Source: DASQFQ01 sp963730115
Lineage (GTDB): Bacteria; Actinomycetota; Thermoleophilia; Solirubrobacterales; Solirubrobacteraceae
Assembly (NCBI GenBank): GCA_963730115.1
Contig: CAVSQM010000001.1
Coordinates: forward strand, 348,250-412,249
Direction: 5' to 3'
DNA length: 64,000 nt
Position 1 is the stretch's first letter. Every line of letters begins with the position of its first letter. The translations under genes and the position numbers were made by a program. Of the stretch, positions 44,598 to 53,687 are shown piece after piece. Under the pieces are notes generated by a model. The model was given only the letters and a program-made list of their open reading frames with translations. It was not told where the DNA came from and did not search any database.

Positions 44598-45137
44598 GTG
44601 CGAGAGCGGGAAGCTGGCGAGGGGCTCGTAGCGCGCGCCCTCGCGCCGCAACTGCGACCGATAGAGGGTCAGCGCCTCGCCGCGGAACGCGAGCGGCTCG
44701 GGGTCCGGCAGCTCCGCGCGCCCGGCCTTGACGTCCGGCCGCAGACGGGCGACGGTGGCGTGCGGCCGGTACGGCCGCGCCTCGGGCGTGTAGAGGCGGC
44801 GCGCCGCGAGCCCATCGCTCACCGCCCGCTGGAGCGCCCGCAGTGAGCCGTTCGGATCCTCGACCTCCGCCGTGAGCACCCGCGGGCGCTTCGGCGGCAG
44901 CGCCAGGGCGGAGCCGAGCACGAGCCGCGGCGCGTGCATCGGCGCGGACCGCAATACGTCCACCACCTTCGGAACGTCCGCCTCCGGACGATGGCCGAGG
45001 AACGCGAGCGTCAGGTGCAGCGCCTCGTCGGGCAGCGGCCGCCACACCGCCGGGTCGGCCGCGGCGGCCCGGAAGGCCGCCAGCGCCGCCCGCGCGGGGG
45101 ACGGCAGATCAAGCGCGATGAACAGCCGCAGCTTCAC
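44595..45137 (-). CDS. thpR: RNA 2',3'-cyclic phosphodiesterase
   Basis: This is a 180-residue 2H phosphoesterase of the LigT/ThpR family that opens 2',3'-cyclic phosphates. The two HxTx motifs are HLTLAFLG at about residue 41 and HATVARLR at about 127. FIALDLPSPA starts the fold. The GTG start lies inside the end of cinA, giving a 29-base overlap, so the genes are cotranscribed. In this window it separates cinA from recA. Confidence 0.92.
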   Translation of the reverse strand: MKLRLFIALDLPSPARAALAAFRAAAADPAVWRPLPDEALHLTLAFLGHRPEADVPKVVDVLRSAPMHAPRLVLGSALALPPKRPRVLTAEVEDPNGSLRALQRAVSDGLAARRLYTPEARPYRPHATVARLRPDVKAGRAELPDPEPLAFRGEALTLYRSQLRREGARYEPLASFPLSH

Positions 45138-46380
45138 GGAGCAGCCGGCGCAGGCCGTGCATCACCACGGTGGTGGTGCGCTCGCGGATCGTCAGGCGGT
45201 CGCCGGGGAGCAGCACGCTGCGGTCCCAGCGCTCGCCGCCGGCCAGCGCCACGCTCAGGCAGACGGTCCCGACCGGCTTCTCCTCGGTGCCCCCGCCCGG
45301 GCCCGCGATGCCGGTGATGCCGATCCCGACCTCGGCGCCGAAGCGATCGATCGCGCCGTCGGCCAGCGCCACCGCCACCTCCGGGGAGACCGCGCCGTGC
45401 GCCTCGATCAGCTCGGCCGGCACGCCCGCGAGCGCGGTCTTGGCCGCGTTCGAGTACACGACCAGGCCGCCCATCATGTACTCCGACGAGCCGCCCCGAT
45501 CGGTCAGCCGCGCGCTCATCAGCCCGCCGGTGCAGGATTCCGCGACCGCCACGGTGCGCCCCGCCATCAGCGCGATGACCTGGTCGTCGATCGTCGAGCC
45601 GTCCTCGGAGAACAGCGTGTCGGCGTGGCGCTCACGGATCGCGGCCTCGAACGCCTCGTAGACCTCGGCAGCCGGCGGCTCGAACACCGTCGCGATCTCG
45701 ATCTCCCCGCGGCGCAGGCAGGTGGTGATCTCGAGCTGGTCGATCGGCACGCCGTCGGCCTCGATCTCCCGCAGCGAGCGGGCGATCTCCGACTCCGGGA
45801 TCCCGAACAGGCGCATGATCCGCTGCTCGAACGTCCCCGCCTGGGCGAGCAGCTCGCGCATCGGGTCGGTCTGCAAAGCCGTCGCCCACATGGGCTGCAG
45901 CTCGCGCGGCGGGCCCGGGAGCACGAGCACGACCGGCGGGCCTGGCACGACCAGCCCGGGCGCGGTGCCGACCGGCTCGAGCACCGTCGCGCCGTCCGGC
46001 ACCATCGCCTGCTTGCGGTTGGAGGCGCGCATGGCGGTCTCGTCGAGGTTGCGCCAGCGGCTGCGGAGCCGCTCGAGGATCGCCCAGATCCGCTCCTCCA
46101 GCGCGCTGTCCAGCGCCAGCGGGCGGCCGGCGAACTCGGCCACCACCTCGGCGGTCAGGTCGTCCGCGGTCGGCCCGAGGCCGCCGCTCGTGACCACGAG
46201 GTCGAGCCCGGCCATGAAGCGCAGCGCCTCGAGCATGTCGTCGCGGCGGTCGGCGACCACGACGATCTCGGCCACCTCGACCCCCTGCTCGCGCAGGCGC
46301 TCCGACAGCCACGGCCCGTTGCGGTCGGAGATGATCCCCGACAGCACCTCCGTGCCGGTGATGAGGATGCCCGCCCTCAC
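45109..46380 (-). CDS. cinA: CinA-family nicotinamide-nucleotide amidohydrolase
   Basis: This 423-residue two-domain protein combines an N-terminal COG1058 molybdopterin-binding-like domain (GILITGTEVLSG, then VVTSGGLGPTADDLTAE) with a C-terminal deamidase (VAVAESCTGGLMSARL, VVYSNAAKTALAGV, ITGIAGPGGGTEEKPVGTV). The deamidase recycles NMN. GTG 46380 overlaps the rodZ stop. The ftsK-rodZ-cinA-recA order is a conserved actinobacterial neighbourhood. Confidence 0.95.
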   Translation of the reverse strand: MRAGILITGTEVLSGIISDRNGPWLSERLREQGVEVAEIVVVADRRDDMLEALRFMAGLDLVVTSGGLGPTADDLTAEVVAEFAGRPLALDSALEERIWAILERLRSRWRNLDETAMRASNRKQAMVPDGATVLEPVGTAPGLVVPGPPVVLVLPGPPRELQPMWATALQTDPMRELLAQAGTFEQRIMRLFGIPESEIARSLREIEADGVPIDQLEITTCLRRGEIEIATVFEPPAAEVYEAFEAAIRERHADTLFSEDGSTIDDQVIALMAGRTVAVAESCTGGLMSARLTDRGGSSEYMMGGLVVYSNAAKTALAGVPAELIEAHGAVSPEVAVALADGAIDRFGAEVGIGITGIAGPGGGTEEKPVGTVCLSVALAGGERWDRSVLLPGDRLTIRERTTTVVMHGLRRLLREAAAVHRA

Positions 46381-47150
46381 GTGCAAGTTGGCCTGCGCGC
46401 CTCGGACAGCTCGCGCGGCCGTCTGCCGGGCCGGACCTCGTAGCCGACCGGCGTGGAGCGGTCCGGCACGTCGATGGTGCGACCGCCCGTCCGCATCCGC
46501 GCCTGGCCGTTGCCGAACGAGACGCGGAAGCGCTTGCCGCGGTAGCGGCGCGTGGCATCGCCCGGCGCGAGCGCCCGGTTGTCGATCAGCGCGCGTCCGT
46601 TGGCGTCGACGAGGCAGACGCTGACCAGGCCGGTGGGCACGATCTGGAGGGTGACACGCGTCGGCTCGGCGCGCTTCTTCTTGCGCTTCGACTTCGACTT
46701 CGGCGTGGGGGTCGGCGTCTCGACCGTGTTGGCCTCGCGCTCGCCGCCCGGGTCCTCCTCCCCCCAGCTGCCGAGCGCGTACAGCGCCCCGAGGACGAGC
46801 ACGAGCACGAACACGACCACCAGCCCGGGGCCGAGGATCGCCCGCCGGCGGCGCTCGCGGCGGCCCCCACGGGCGCCCGCGCGCGGCGAGAACGGCGTGA
46901 GCTCCATCGTCGACGGCCGCTCGAAGCGCTGCTTGTACTCCTCCACCAGCTGCCGCGAGTCGAGCCCGAGGTAGTCGGCGTACGAGCGCAGGAACGTCTT
47001 GACGAAGGTGGGCCCGGGCAGCAGGTCCCATTCCTCGTTCTCGAGCGCACGGAGGTACTTCGCACGGATCTTGGTGCCCGCCTCGACCTCGGTGATGTCG
47101 ATCCTGTTGCGCATGCGCGTCTCGCGCAGCGTCTGGCCGATCTCCGGCAT
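46377..47150 (-). CDS. rodZ: RodZ-like helix-turn-helix membrane protein
   Basis: This cell-shape/division-associated protein is 257 residues. It has an N-terminal Xre-type HTH (IGQTLRETRMRNRIDITEVE), a FLRSYADYLGLD helix, a single transmembrane helix at about 107-127 (GPGLVVVFVLVLVLGALYAL), a charged Pro/Lys linker, and a C-terminal beta-domain of the DUF4115 type. Its position 19 bases after ftsK fits a role with the division or elongation machinery. It probably contacts actin-like or division proteins on the inner face. Confidence 0.88.
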   Translation of the reverse strand: MPEIGQTLRETRMRNRIDITEVEAGTKIRAKYLRALENEEWDLLPGPTFVKTFLRSYADYLGLDSRQLVEEYKQRFERPSTMELTPFSPRAGARGGRRERRRRAILGPGLVVVFVLVLVLGALYALGSWGEEDPGGEREANTVETPTPTPKSKSKRKKKRAEPTRVTLQIVPTGLVSVCLVDANGRALIDNRALAPGDATRRYRGKRFRVSFGNGQARMRTGGRTIDVPDRSTPVGYEVRPGRRPRELSEARRPTCT

Positions 47151-47169
47151 GTCTCCGGGGAAGGCTACG

Positions 47170-49575
47170 TCAGTCGTTGTCCTCGCCCGAGGCTTGCACG
47201 GTGCTACCCGCGCGCTCCTCGAGGGCGGCCAGCACGCGCGGGAGATCGGCCTCGGAGACCAGGACCTGACGGGGCTTCGAGCCCTCGTAGCCGGAGATCA
47301 CGCCGCGCCGCTCGAGCATGTCGATCAGGCGGCCGGCGCGCGTGTAGCCGAGGCGCAGGCGGCGCTGGAGCATCGACGTCGACGCGGTCTGCATCTCGGC
47401 CACGAGCCGGATCGCGTCGCCGAGGAGCGGATCCTCGTCGGGGTCGAAGTCGGGGTCGGCGCTCGTGTCGACCGCCTCCTCCTCGACCTCCTCGAGCAGT
47501 TCCTCCTGGAACTCGGGCTCGCCCTGCTTGCGCCAGGCGGTCGTCAGCTTCTCGATCTCGCCCTCGTCGACGTAGGCGCCCTGGATCCGCTGCAGCCGCG
47601 ACGTCCCGACCGGCGAGAAGAGCATGTCGCCCTGCCCCAGCAGCGACTCGGCGCCGTTCTGGTCGAGGATCACGCGCGAGTCGGTCTGCGACGAGACCGA
47701 GAACGCGATCCGGCTCGGGACGTTGGCCTTGATCATGCCGGTGATGACGTCGACCCGGGGCGACTGCGTGGCGAGCACGAGGTGGATGCCGACCGCGCGC
47801 GCCTTCTGGGCGAGGCGGATGATCGAGTCCTCGACGTCGGCGGGCGCGACCATCATCAGGTCGGCGAGCTCGTCGATCACGCACAGGATGTACGGCAGCG
47901 CCTGCTCGCCGCGCCCGGCGCGGACCTTGTTGAGCTCGATCAGCGACCGCGTGCGCGCGAGCGACATGTACGAGTAGCGCTGCTCCATCTCGCGCACCAG
48001 GTTCTGCAGCGCGGTGGCAGCCTTGCGCGGGCTGGTGATCACCGGCGTGAGCAGGTGCGGGATCGAGTCGTAGTGGTTGAGCTCGACCTGCTTGGGGTCG
48101 ACGAGCACGAGCCGCAGCTCGTGCGGGGTCGCGCGGGTGAGCACGGAGGCGAGCATCGCGTTGACGCAGCCGGACTTGCCGGCGCCCGTGGTGCCGGCGA
48201 CGAGCAGGTGCGGCATCTTGGCGAGGTCGGCGCCGATCGCGCGGCCGGCGACGTCCTTGCCCAGCCAGACCGTGAGCGGCGACCACCCGGCGGGGGTCTC
48301 CTGCAGCACGTCGCCGAGGTGGACGATGCGGCGGCGCGCGTTCGGGACCTCGACGCCGACCGCCTGCTTGCCGGGGATCGGGGCGAGGATGCGGATGTCG
48401 GAGGCGGCCAGCGCGTAGGCGAGGTCGTCCTTGAGCTGGGCGACCTTGGCGACCTTGATGCCGGGCGCGAGGCGCAGCTCGTAGCGCGTGATGTGCGGGC
48501 CCGCGACCATCCCGATGATCTTCGCCTCGATGCCGAAGTGGCCGAGCGCCTCGGTCAGCTGGGCGGCGACCTTCTCCTGGCCGGCGGTGTCGGGCTTGCT
48601 GGCGTCGCCGGTCGAGCGCTTGAGGAAGCCGGTGTCGGGCAGCAACCACTCGAAGTCGGGGCTGTCGGTGACGGTGGCGCGATAGCGGCCCTGGGGCGTG
48701 AGGTCCTCGGGGTCGGGCGTGGTGCGGGCGACGCCCGGCTCGTCCTCCTCGGGGTCCTCGGCGAGCATCTCGAGCTCCGGGACCGTCTCGTCCTCGATCG
48801 TGAGGTCCTCGGCGTCGCCGAGGATGTCGGGCAGCGCGTCCTCCGGCTCGGGCAGCGTGCGCGCGACGGCGGTGACGCGCGGCGGCGGGCCCTCCTCGAG
48901 CGCGGACAGCTCCTCGGTCGCGGGCCGGCGCTTCTGCACGGCGGTCTTGACCTCGCGCGTGGTCGTGGCGAACGAGTCGGTGGTGGCCTTGATGACGCCG
49001 GCGACCGAGGCGCCCGTGAGCAGCAGAGCCGCGGCAGCGAGCAGGAAGATCGCGATCGTGTGCGCGCCGAGCGTGCCGAGGAAGGTCGAGGTGACGTAGT
49101 AGAGCCCCTCCCCCGCGAGGCCGCCGCGCGGCTTGACCCACTCGGCGTCCCAGACGATCTTGGTGCCGCCGTCCCCGCCCGGCCCAAGCCCGAGCGTGCC
49201 GGCCGCGAACGCCAGCGTGATGCCGAGGAAGAGGCAGATGGCGCCGGTCCGGAACGGCCGCACGGCGGGCAGGACCGGCCGCAGCACGAGGATCGCCCCG
49301 GCCGCCATCAGCGCGACCGGCACGAGGTAGTGGACGGCGCCGATCAGGATCCGGAGCCCGTCGACGGCGGCGTCGCCTGCCTGGCCGCCGTCCCAGTCGA
49401 GGTAGACGACGAAGGCGAAGAAGATCGCGGTCGCCACCATCGCGAGGCCGATGACGTCGAAATGGCGCTGCTCGAGCGTCGGCAGGCCCTGCTTCCACGA
49501 TGGCCGGGTCCGCCGCGCGCGCGGCTTCTTCGTGGGAGCGGGCTTGGGCTTGGGGCGGCGACGGGCGGGCGGCAT
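47170..49575 (-). CDS. ftsK: DNA translocase FtsK/SpoIIIE
   Basis: This 801-residue pump moves chromosome ends through the septum. There are four membrane helices in the first 190 residues and an acidic linker (to about 300). The motor has Walker A AGTTGAGKSGCVN, Walker B LPYILCVIDELADL, and QSPRVDVITGMIKANVPSRI. The C-terminal gamma domain (MLQRRLRLGYTRAGRLIDML) reads KOPS-type polarity sites. It is well conserved and unbroken. It is divergent from the OmpR-type regulator and begins the rodZ-cinA-thpR operon. Confidence 0.96.
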   Translation of the reverse strand: MPPARRRPKPKPAPTKKPRARRTRPSWKQGLPTLEQRHFDVIGLAMVATAIFFAFVVYLDWDGGQAGDAAVDGLRILIGAVHYLVPVALMAAGAILVLRPVLPAVRPFRTGAICLFLGITLAFAAGTLGLGPGGDGGTKIVWDAEWVKPRGGLAGEGLYYVTSTFLGTLGAHTIAIFLLAAAALLLTGASVAGVIKATTDSFATTTREVKTAVQKRRPATEELSALEEGPPPRVTAVARTLPEPEDALPDILGDAEDLTIEDETVPELEMLAEDPEEDEPGVARTTPDPEDLTPQGRYRATVTDSPDFEWLLPDTGFLKRSTGDASKPDTAGQEKVAAQLTEALGHFGIEAKIIGMVAGPHITRYELRLAPGIKVAKVAQLKDDLAYALAASDIRILAPIPGKQAVGVEVPNARRRIVHLGDVLQETPAGWSPLTVWLGKDVAGRAIGADLAKMPHLLVAGTTGAGKSGCVNAMLASVLTRATPHELRLVLVDPKQVELNHYDSIPHLLTPVITSPRKAATALQNLVREMEQRYSYMSLARTRSLIELNKVRAGRGEQALPYILCVIDELADLMMVAPADVEDSIIRLAQKARAVGIHLVLATQSPRVDVITGMIKANVPSRIAFSVSSQTDSRVILDQNGAESLLGQGDMLFSPVGTSRLQRIQGAYVDEGEIEKLTTAWRKQGEPEFQEELLEEVEEEAVDTSADPDFDPDEDPLLGDAIRLVAEMQTASTSMLQRRLRLGYTRAGRLIDMLERRGVISGYEGSKPRQVLVSEADLPRVLAALEERAGSTVQASGEDND

Positions 49576-49664
49576 CTCAGGCCGAACCCCCTTCGACGCC
49601 GGGCCGCGGCCCCCTGCCTCCTCACGCCTGGCTAAAAGTTCCCTCTATGCAGGCTCTGCGGGCC

Positions 49665-49670
49665 TACTAT
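49665..49670 (+). promoter_or_regulatory. -10 box (TACTAT) of the OmpR-type regulator
   Basis: TACTAT lies seven bases before ATG 49678, the start of the response regulator, again predicting a leaderless message. Confidence 0.5.
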
Positions 49671-49677
49671 CAACGGG

Positions 49678-50367
49678 ATGGAAGCCTCTGAGCGGCCGGT
49701 TCGCATACTCGTGGTCGAGGACGACCAGGAGATCGCCCAGGTTCTGCAGCGCTCGCTGCGGATGGAGGGCTACGACGTGAAGCTCACCGGTGACGGCGCC
49801 CAGGCGCTCGACGACACCCAGGCCTTCCTCCCCGACCTGATCGTGCTCGACCTCGGCCTGCCCGGGATGGACGGCATCGAGGTGGCGCGGCAGCTGCGCC
49901 GCGACGAGGACGACACGCCGATCCTGATGCTCACCGCGCGCGACGCGCTGGACTCGCGCGTGGAGGGCCTCGACGTCGGCGCCGACGACTACCTCGTCAA
50001 GCCGTTCGAGCGCCAGGAGCTGCTGGCGCGGATGCGCGCGCTGTTGCGGCGGCGGCCGCCGCGTGGGATGGCGCCGCTGCGCGTGGCCGACCTGACGCTG
50101 AACCCCGACACCCACGAGGTGATTCGCGGCGATCGCTCGATCGACCTGACGCAGCGCGAGTTCGAGCTGCTCGAGTACCTGATGCGCAACGAGCGGCTGG
50201 TGATCTCGCGCCAGCGGCTGCTGGACGAGGTCTGGGGCTACGACCCGTTCTCGATCACGAACACGATCGAGGTGTTCGTCTCGAACCTCCGCAGAAAGCT
50301 CGAAGCCGGTGGCGAGCCCAGGCTCCTTCATACGGTCCGCGGCGCAGGGTACGTCCTCCGCGTATAA
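49678..50367 (+). CDS. OmpR/PhoB-family response regulator
   Basis: This 229-residue regulator has receiver acidic residues in VVEDDQEI, the phosphoacceptor in IVLDLGLPGMDG, and the switch lysine in YLVKPFERQEL. The winged-helix DNA-binding domain follows, with LTQREFELLEYLMRNERLVISR and NTIEVFVSNLRRKLE. The kinase gene overlaps its 3' end. The regulon cannot be predicted. The related mycobacterial systems MprA and TcrA respond to envelope stress. Confidence 0.95.
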   Translation: MEASERPVRILVVEDDQEIAQVLQRSLRMEGYDVKLTGDGAQALDDTQAFLPDLIVLDLGLPGMDGIEVARQLRRDEDDTPILMLTARDALDSRVEGLDVGADDYLVKPFERQELLARMRALLRRRPPRGMAPLRVADLTLNPDTHEVIRGDRSIDLTQREFELLEYLMRNERLVISRQRLLDEVWGYDPFSITNTIEVFVSNLRRKLEAGGEPRLLHTVRGAGYVLRV

Positions 50368-51751
50368 GCGCCTCCCGATCCGCTGGCGGCTCGCCGGCGG
50401 CTCTGCGGCGCTGACCCTGGTGATCCTGTGCGGCTTCGCCGTGATCGTGGGTGTGCTCACGACGCGGCGGATCCAGTCCGACTTCAACCAGCAGGTCGCG
50501 GAGGCCGCCGACCAGCTGGCGAAGCAGACCGAGCTGCGGCTGGTGGAGCGCAACGGCAAGACGGCGCTGCGGTACCGGGGGCCGAACCTGGGAGCCTATG
50601 CGGGCGCGCAGCGTGCCGTCGTGCGGGTGGTGACGGAGGACAACGAGGTCATCCGCTCCTCCCCCAACGCCCCGTATCTGTCGCCGCCGCTGGCGCCGAC
50701 CCTGGACTTCGCGGGCTACAAGGTCGAGTCGCGCCCGGTGCGGGTGGAGCCGGTAGGTGGCGTGGGCTTCGTGCAGTACGCGCGGCGGCTGTCGGATGTG
50801 GAGGCGACCGCGAACCGCGTGCGCTTCTTCCTCGGGCTCGGCGTGCTGGGCGGCACGGCGCTGGCGCTGCTGGCGGGCGTCGCGACCGCACGGCGCGCGA
50901 TGTCGCCGATCGCGGAGCTGACCGAAACGGCGCGCACGATCGAGCGCACCCGCGACCCCTCGCGGCGGATCCCGCATCCTGAGGCCGAGGACGAGGTCGC
51001 GGAGCTGGCGCGGACCCTGGACGGCATGCTCCACGCGCTCGACCAGGCGCGGGGCGAGACGGAGGCGACCCTGGCGCGGCAGCGCGAGTTCGTCGCGGAC
51101 GCCTCGCACGAGCTGCGGACGCCGCTGACCTCGGTCCTGGCGAACCTGGAGCTGCTCGAGGAGGTGTTGGAGGGCGAACAGCGCGAGGCGGCTTCATCTG
51201 CGTTGCGCTCCTCGCGGCGGATGCGCCGGCTGGTGGCGGACCTGCTGCTGCTGGCGCGGGCGGACGCGGGCCGGATCGCGCGGCACGAGCCGGTCGACGT
51301 GGCGCGGGTGGTCACCGAGGCGGCGGGCGAGCTCGAGCCGGTGTCCGAGGGGCACCCGATCACGGTCTCGGCGCCCTACGGCGCCACGATCTCGGGCGCG
51401 CGCGACGAGCTGCACCGGCTGGCGCTGAACCTGATGGAGAACGCGCTGCGCCATACGGACCCGGGAACGGCGGTCGAGGCTTCGGTCGAGCGGATCAACG
51501 GCCAGGTCGTCTTCTCCGTCGAGGACGACGGGCCGGGGATCCCGCCGGATCTGCACGACAAGGTGTTCGAGCGCTTCTTCCGCGGGGCCGGCGACCGGTC
51601 GGGGTCGTCAGGGCTCGGGCTGGCGATCGTGCGGGCGGTGGCGGAGTCGCACCACGGCACGGTGACGCTCGAGGACCCGCTCGACGGGCGCGGCGCCCGG
51701 TTCGTGGTGCGCTTTCCGGTCGAAGAGCCGGCTGCGACGACGACCGATTAG
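50309..51751 (+). CDS. Sensor histidine kinase
   Basis: This 480-residue partner of the preceding regulator has two membrane helices (about 30-52 and 170-190) flanking an extracytoplasmic sensor domain. A HAMP domain follows, then HisKA with FVADASHELRTPLTSVLANLE. The HATPase domain has NLMENALRHTDPG, VEDDGPGIPPDLHDKVF and SSGLGLAIVRAV. The GTG used lies 59 bases inside the regulator gene. No better start exists before the first helix, so the pair is translationally coupled. The signal is unknown. Confidence 0.93.
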   Translation: MASPGSFIRSAAQGTSSAYKRLPIRWRLAGGSAALTLVILCGFAVIVGVLTTRRIQSDFNQQVAEAADQLAKQTELRLVERNGKTALRYRGPNLGAYAGAQRAVVRVVTEDNEVIRSSPNAPYLSPPLAPTLDFAGYKVESRPVRVEPVGGVGFVQYARRLSDVEATANRVRFFLGLGVLGGTALALLAGVATARRAMSPIAELTETARTIERTRDPSRRIPHPEAEDEVAELARTLDGMLHALDQARGETEATLARQREFVADASHELRTPLTSVLANLELLEEVLEGEQREAASSALRSSRRMRRLVADLLLLARADAGRIARHEPVDVARVVTEAAGELEPVSEGHPITVSAPYGATISGARDELHRLALNLMENALRHTDPGTAVEASVERINGQVVFSVEDDGPGIPPDLHDKVFERFFRGAGDRSGSSGLGLAIVRAVAESHHGTVTLEDPLDGRGARFVVRFPVEEPAATTTD

Positions 51752-51883
51752 CGGCGACGCGCCACCCGCAGGACCCATTTGGTGCGTCCGCGGCGGCCGT
51801 GAACGGACGATTCTGGACGCATCTCGGGACGTCGCCCGGAAACGGGTCGTTTGGCGATTCTTGGCTCGTGGGGCCGATGCGCC

Positions 51884-51916
51884 AAAAAGAAGCCCCCGGC
51901 TTCTAAACCGGGGGCT
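51884..51916 (-). terminator. Rho-independent terminator, minus direction
   Basis: A perfect nine-base stem (AGCCCCCGG/CCGGGGGCT) with an eight-base loop is followed on the minus strand by TTCTTTTTGG. It fits a terminator for transcripts coming from the HD-GYP gene. On the plus strand there is no T-run, so it may be only weakly bidirectional. Confidence 0.65.
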
Positions 51917-51959
51917 AAGCACTTCTGGACGGATGTCCGATTCAGTGATCGGGTATAGC

Positions 51960-52130
51960 CCCTCTACAGTGCTCGCAGTCGAGAGCAAGTACTACCGCCA
52001 AGCCGGGTGTTGCAGCACCCAGGCAGGGGGCGACGAGGGGGTAATTCAATGGGCTACCGCGGCTAGCTGATCACCAGGTACGGACACCTGACCAAACTTC
52101 TGAACGAGCGCCTTGCAGGGCGCTCGTTCT
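51960..52130 (+). ncRNA. Candidate structured small RNA, unidentified
   Basis: Between the two terminators the plus strand could fold into several local stems: TAGCCC with GGGCTA closing the region, GCTC-N6-GAGAGC, GGGTG-TTGCAG-CACCC inside GCC/GGC, and CAGGT-ACGGAC-ACCTG. It ends in a strong hairpin. A TACAGT at about 51975 could be a -10. The sequence does not match any riboswitch or housekeeping RNA I can recognise. The strand and 5' end are inferred. Confidence 0.35.
52102..52129 (+). terminator. Strong hairpin terminator
   Basis: An eleven-base perfect stem (GAACGAGCGCC/GGCGCTCGTTC) with a six-base loop is followed on the plus strand by the moderately T-rich TCGTTAACGG. It would end a plus-strand transcript, either of the kinase operon or of the candidate small RNA. 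Confidence 0.6.
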
Positions 52131-52178
52131 CGTTAACGGCACGAGCGCCTAGCCGCTAGACCGGATATCCGTCCAAGC

Positions 52179-53568
52179 TCACGCAGCGATGGCCTTGGGT
52201 CGAGCGTAGTCATTGACACGCGCTTCGAACGCCAGCTCGCGCTCAAAGTCCGCCTCATCCGTATGCCGGAACGCGACGCCGTACTGCTCGATCATCTCGA
52301 CGAACTTGTCAACGACGATCGGGTCCAACTGCGTGCCGGCGACCCGGCGGAGCTCATTGAGTGCCTCCTCGGAGCTGACGGGATCGCGGTAGGAGTCGCG
52401 CGCCGTCATCACGTCATACGTGTCGGCAGCCGCCAGGATGCGCGAGCCGAGCGGGATGCTGTCGCCGTCGAGGCCGTATGGATAGCCGCGGCCGTCGATG
52501 CGCTCGTGGTGGCTGAGGACGATGTCGGCCACGGGACCGTAGCCCTCGATCCGGCGAACGAGCTTCGCGCCCTGCTCCGGATGGAGCTTCACGATCTCCC
52601 ACTCCTCGTCGGTCAGCTTGCGGTCGGCGACCAGGATCGAGTCCGGGAAGATGAACTTGCCGATGTCGTGGAAGAGGCCCGCGGTGTGGATGAGCTCCTG
52701 CTCGTGCTCGGAGAGGCCAAGGAGGCGGGCGAGCTCGCGGGCGTAGCGGGCGACGGCGGCGGAGTGGCGCGCCGTCATCGCGTCTCGCATCGAGAGCGTC
52801 TGCATCACCGTGTTGATGAGGCCGAACTGCAGCGACGCGAGCTCCTTGGTGCGCTGCTGCGAGCTGCTCACCGCGGTCGTAGGCCTCGACGCCGGCCTTG
52901 AGCAGGTACTGGAAGACGAAGAGCACGACGGCGGCGAGGCCGACGGCGCCAACACCGAGCCGCTGATAGCTGAAGGCGATGCCCGCGGTCAGCAGCGCGG
53001 TCGCGAACTGGGACGGCAGCACCGTGATGAAGACTGAAGTGAGGCTCTCGCGGAACGAGACCTCGCGCGACAGCTGCAGTGAGCCCGCCACCAACACGAA
53101 GTTGAGGAAGTTGGTGATCATGAACACAGCGCCGACGAGCCCTGCGAAGCCAAGGGCGTTCTCAGTGCCCGGCGCAGCCTCCCCAGCCCACGCCTCGATG
53201 ATCAGCGCGCCGATGATGGGGAACCAGGCCCAGACGGCGAGATTCATCAGGTTGCGGTGCCAGGGGCGGCGGTAGAAGACCGCGTCGATCGCGGTGGCCA
53301 CCACGCCGATGACGGCGGCGGGTGCGGGACCGAGCAGCGCCATGGCCAGGACGAGGGCCAGGAACGAGCCGGAGATGCGGATCCCCCGGAACTCAATCGT
53401 CAGGACGTCGCTGCCGATGGCCAGGACGAGCAGCAGGAGGACGAGCTCGACCGGCGTCCAGTCTCTCGCCTCGGTGGTCGACAGAGCCACCAGCCCGGCG
53501 AGGACCAGCAGAAGCAGGTGAAGACCTGAGATAAGCGCTCGACGTCCTGTCACGGCTTCGTTCCTCAT
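52179..53568 (-). CDS. Membrane HD-GYP-domain protein, one frameshift
   Basis: This is a probable cyclic-di-GMP phosphodiesterase or HD-type signalling hydrolase. About eight membrane helices fill the first 225 residues (for example ISGLHLLLLVLAGLVALS). After an indel near 52877 the HD-GYP domain follows, with HDIGKFIFPDSIL, IVLSHHERIDGRGYPYGLDG and LAAADTYDVMTARDSY. Repaired length is about 460 residues. Both the HD metal residues and the GYP motif are intact. It is followed on its strand by a T-rich terminator. Confidence 0.9.
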
Positions 53569-53673
53569 CGGTTCGGCTTAGACCGCTCTTTAGGCAAAAC
53601 GGGCCTTTCGGGGCCAACTGGCGTCCAACATCCGTCCAAATCCGGCGGATACGTCCGCTGGACTCCCGCTGGG

Positions 53674-53679
53674 TAAGGT
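53674..53679 (+). promoter_or_regulatory. -10 box (TAAGGT) of the second MFS gene
   Basis: TAAGGT lies eight bases before GTG 53688, supporting that codon rather than ATG 53691 as the leaderless start. Confidence 0.45.
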
Positions 53680-53687
53680 GCGGGGGC

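Larger units (their letters stand above)
51752..52178. other. Intergenic region with two hairpins and a candidate RNA
   Basis: No protein gene is supported in these 427 bases. The region is less GC-rich than its neighbours and contains the terminator-like hairpins and the candidate small RNA listed separately. Confidence 0.6.

Noticed and set aside
51960..52130. Known riboswitch or housekeeping RNA (6S, tmRNA, c-di-GMP)
   Set aside because: Diagnostic conserved segments of these families were not found, and the RNA is not positioned as a leader of a plus-strand gene.
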